Source of the DNA: Parapristionchus giblindavisi
Lineage: Eukaryota; Nematoda; Chromadorea; Rhabditida; Diplogasteridae
DNA length: 64,000 bases
Direction of reading: 5' to 3'
Assembly: GCA_943737045.1 (NCBI GenBank)
Contig: CALSFV010000389.1
Location: 175,619 to 239,618 of the forward strand
This document shows, piece after piece, positions 62,222 through 64,000 of this stretch. The notes beneath the pieces were generated by a model. It made no database searches. It worked only from the letters and a program-made list of their open reading frames with translations, and was not told the DNA's origin. Both the position numbers and the translations under genes were made by a program. The stretch's first letter is position 1, and each line of letters opens with the position of its first letter.

Positions 62222-64000
62222 CCCTGATCTAGTTGGTTTCCTTAGCCTCAGAGGCAGCATTCTTTTCTGGAAAGAGATAGGAGCTTCTCCTTTTGTTATT
62301 AGTGTTATAGCCCAGGGCTATCATCTTCAAATCACCCAGGGTGATCGTGAATTAACTCGTTCACTTCCAGGAAGTGAGCCTTCAGCGAGATGTCTTCCTC
62401 AGGCCGAGCAGTCCTTCCTCGTCGACCAGGTTTTTCAATGGCTTCGTACGGGAGCAGTCGAGGAGACTGAACGAGGTAGTTTAGAGAAAGTATCGCCGCT
62501 GTTTGTCGTTCATGGGAAGAAGATGAGACCCATCTTAGACCTTAGCCACCTAAACTTGAGTTTACCCAAGTACAGGTTTAGAATAGAAGATCTAGGGACT
62601 ATGTGGGATGCCCTCCCACTAGACGGGTTCATGTCGACTTTTGACTTCCGAACAGGCTATCATCATGTCTCGGTGGCCAAATCGGATAGGCCTCTGTTAG
62701 GCTTTAGTCTCAATATACAGGGTACTCCCCGTTTCTTTCAGTTCGCTGCTCTTCCCTTCGGTCTGTGTACTGCACCCTGGCTATTTACTAAAGTCTTTCG
62801 TGCCTTGATAAAGAGATGGAGAGACATGGGGATAGTCTGTTGTCTTTACATTGATGACGGTATAGTGCTAGCTAATACCAAAGAAGAATGCGAGAGTGCA
62901 ACGAGGGTGATCAGAGCGGACTTAGCCCAGGCAGGAGTGTTCGTAGCAGAAGAGAAGAGTTTCTGGGTCCCTAGCCAAAAGGGTGAATGGTTAGGTTTCG
63001 TTATTGACCTTGAATCGGGCACAGTGTCGCTAACTCAGAGAAGGATAGATAAGGCAATTGAGAGAATAGATGATATTGTGCGTACTTCGAGACCAACTAA
63101 GAAACAGAGACAAGTGTTTCTAGGCACTATTGCTTCATTACACTTGATTGCAGGAGAGGACGCCACCTTCGACTCCAGAGCCATCGCTTCGGTTGCAGAC
63201 CATCTGGATCAAGAGAATATTCATCGTGCTGCTCTCTCCCCTGAAGAGATTGGTGAGTTGTTGCTATGGCGAGATAGACTTCGCAAGGGCATCTTCAGAC
63301 CCATTGTTGAACCGAGGTTCATCGAACTATATAGATTGGAATCAGACGCGTCGGCATCAGCGCTAGGAATAGTTCTGTTTAGAGAGGGTCAGAGAATAGG
63401 AGATGGCGCGCGCAATTTGGATGACAGAGAGAAGAAGGAATCGAGCGCTTTCAGGGAATTGATAGGAGTTCTCTTTGGTCTTAGATCATTTACAGAGTTA
63501 GTGAGAGGAAGTTCGGTTAAGGTTCTATCGGATAGTCAAGCTGCCGTGCAAATCCTGAAAAGAGGAAGCATGAAACCGGAGTTACACGCCATTGCTAAAG
63601 AAGTGAAAGAGGTGATAGAAAGAGCTAATATCAGGGCCAAGTTTGAATGGATTCCGAGAGAATTGAACGTGGACGCTGATGAGATGAGTAGAGTAGAGGA
63701 CTATGATGACTGGGGTATTCAGACCAAGGTCTTCAAGTTACTCTGCACAAAATGGGGCACGCCCGATTTCGATATGTTTGCCGATGATAGAAATAAGAAA
63801 TGTGATCGTTTCTTTTCCAGAGGCTTCTGCCCCGGTACCTCAGGCTCGGATGCCTTCTCAGCTCCAGAGACCGTCTGGAAATCTGCTTTTCTTTGGTTAG
63901 TCCCTCCGCCTTCGCTTCTACTTAAGACAATAAAGAGGGCAAGGTTGTGTCATGCTAGGGCCATTTTAGGTTTTCCTCTCTGGCCTACTAGTATAGCGAT
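62013..64000 (+). CDS. Reverse transcriptase/RNase H of DIRS/PAT-like element (partial)
   Basis: Copies the element's RNA to DNA. The frame is open from 62013, just after a TGA, to the window end. The 209-bp overlap with gag is in the +1 frame, and there is no ATG before the conserved RT. RT blocks: 'RPILDLSHLNLSLPKYRFRI', 'FMSTFDFRTGYHHVSV', 'FFQFAALPFGLCTAPWLFTK' and 'CCLYIDDGIVLA' (YIDD at 62847-62858). RNase H blocks: 'LESDASASALGIVLF', 'KKESSAFRELIGVL', 'VLSDSQAAVQIL' and 'WIPRELNVDADEMSR', giving the D-E-D-D set. Downstream 'DFDMFADDRNKKCDRFFSR' and 'SDAFSAPE' fit the DIRS-type region between RNase H and the recombinase. The last residues are cut by the window. No stop is seen in over 660 codons, so this copy may be intact. 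Confidence 0.82.

Larger units (their letters stand above)
61550..64000 (+). mobile_element. DIRS/PAT-like tyrosine-recombinase retrotransposon, 5' part
   Basis: Starts in the intron after the 61265-61402 exon, where similarity to copy D's intron stops near 'gataaaatta'. It holds a gag-like ORF with a zinc knuckle and an overlapping RT/RNase H frame that is still open at the window edge. Order and RT type fit DIRS/PAT elements, which should carry a tyrosine recombinase downstream, outside the window. Terminal repeats could not be checked. Confidence 0.75.

Overview
This is a eukaryotic, almost certainly invertebrate, repeat-dense window with no bacterial features. A nematode is the best guess; a diplogastrid such as Pristionchus is only a guess. 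The reasons are short exons of about 50-200 bp with TTGCAG/TTTCAG acceptors, introns filled with short TACGGTA/TACTGTA motifs, an RTE-1-like LINE, CR1-like LINEs with (ATT)n tails, a mariner, Tc1/pogo-like and Tourist-like elements, and a DIRS/PAT-like tyrosine-recombinase retrotransposon.

The host backbone is one gene broken into many partial copies. When its small exons are joined they resemble the TMEM131 family, whose members carry PapD-like domains and act in collagen secretion. N-terminal exons carry 'VSFDFGLVERND', then 'FEVRNPNPASISLL', then 'VIPPRSIIYFDLLLRVLNE'. Central exons carry 'IFNSFDEDMIVTEI' and 'GKVLLMPP'. Later exons carry 'RSSLLIIR', then 'NNLTMVESVVVYGRGG', then 'FRVLNCEPFRLKPNES'. 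An E/R-rich exon and a Ser/Pro-rich terminal exon end the gene. Pieces lie on + at 625-1207, 7746-10670, 22941-31482, 35207-38766 and 53540-61402. Pieces lie on - at 17625-21396, 38770-47664, 49575-50064 and 50394-52426. Every set has stops, frameshifts, lost splice sites, deleted exons or fused exons. I see no intact host gene.

Layout: 0-7.7 kb holds C-terminal exons, a shared non-coding segment repeated elsewhere and a 1.9-kb foldback. 7.7-10.7 kb is one central gene copy with MITEs. 10.7-17.6 kb is LINE fragments and repeats. 17.6-21.4 kb is a minus-strand copy whose intron holds a TTAA-flanked foldback and a mariner inside an (ATT)n tract. 21.7-22.8 kb is a foldback with tRNA-like modules. 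22.9-38.6 kb and 38.8-47.7 kb form a large inverted duplication around a 156-bp spacer. Its inner arms (28.48-38.61 and 38.77-46.02 kb) look nearly identical; the outer arms are more diverged. 47.7-53.1 kb holds microsatellites, a LINE fragment and two C-terminal copies. 53.5-61.4 kb is another gene copy invaded by a foldback and a nearly complete CR1-like LINE. 61.55-64 kb is the 5' part of a DIRS-like element cut by the window end.

The intact coding sequences belong to mobile elements: the RTE ORF (32094-34862), CR1 ORF2 (57733-60414) and the DIRS gag and RT/RNase H frames. The window reads as a graveyard of a locally amplified, inverted and scrambled gene, with old insertions shared between copies and young ones private to one copy.
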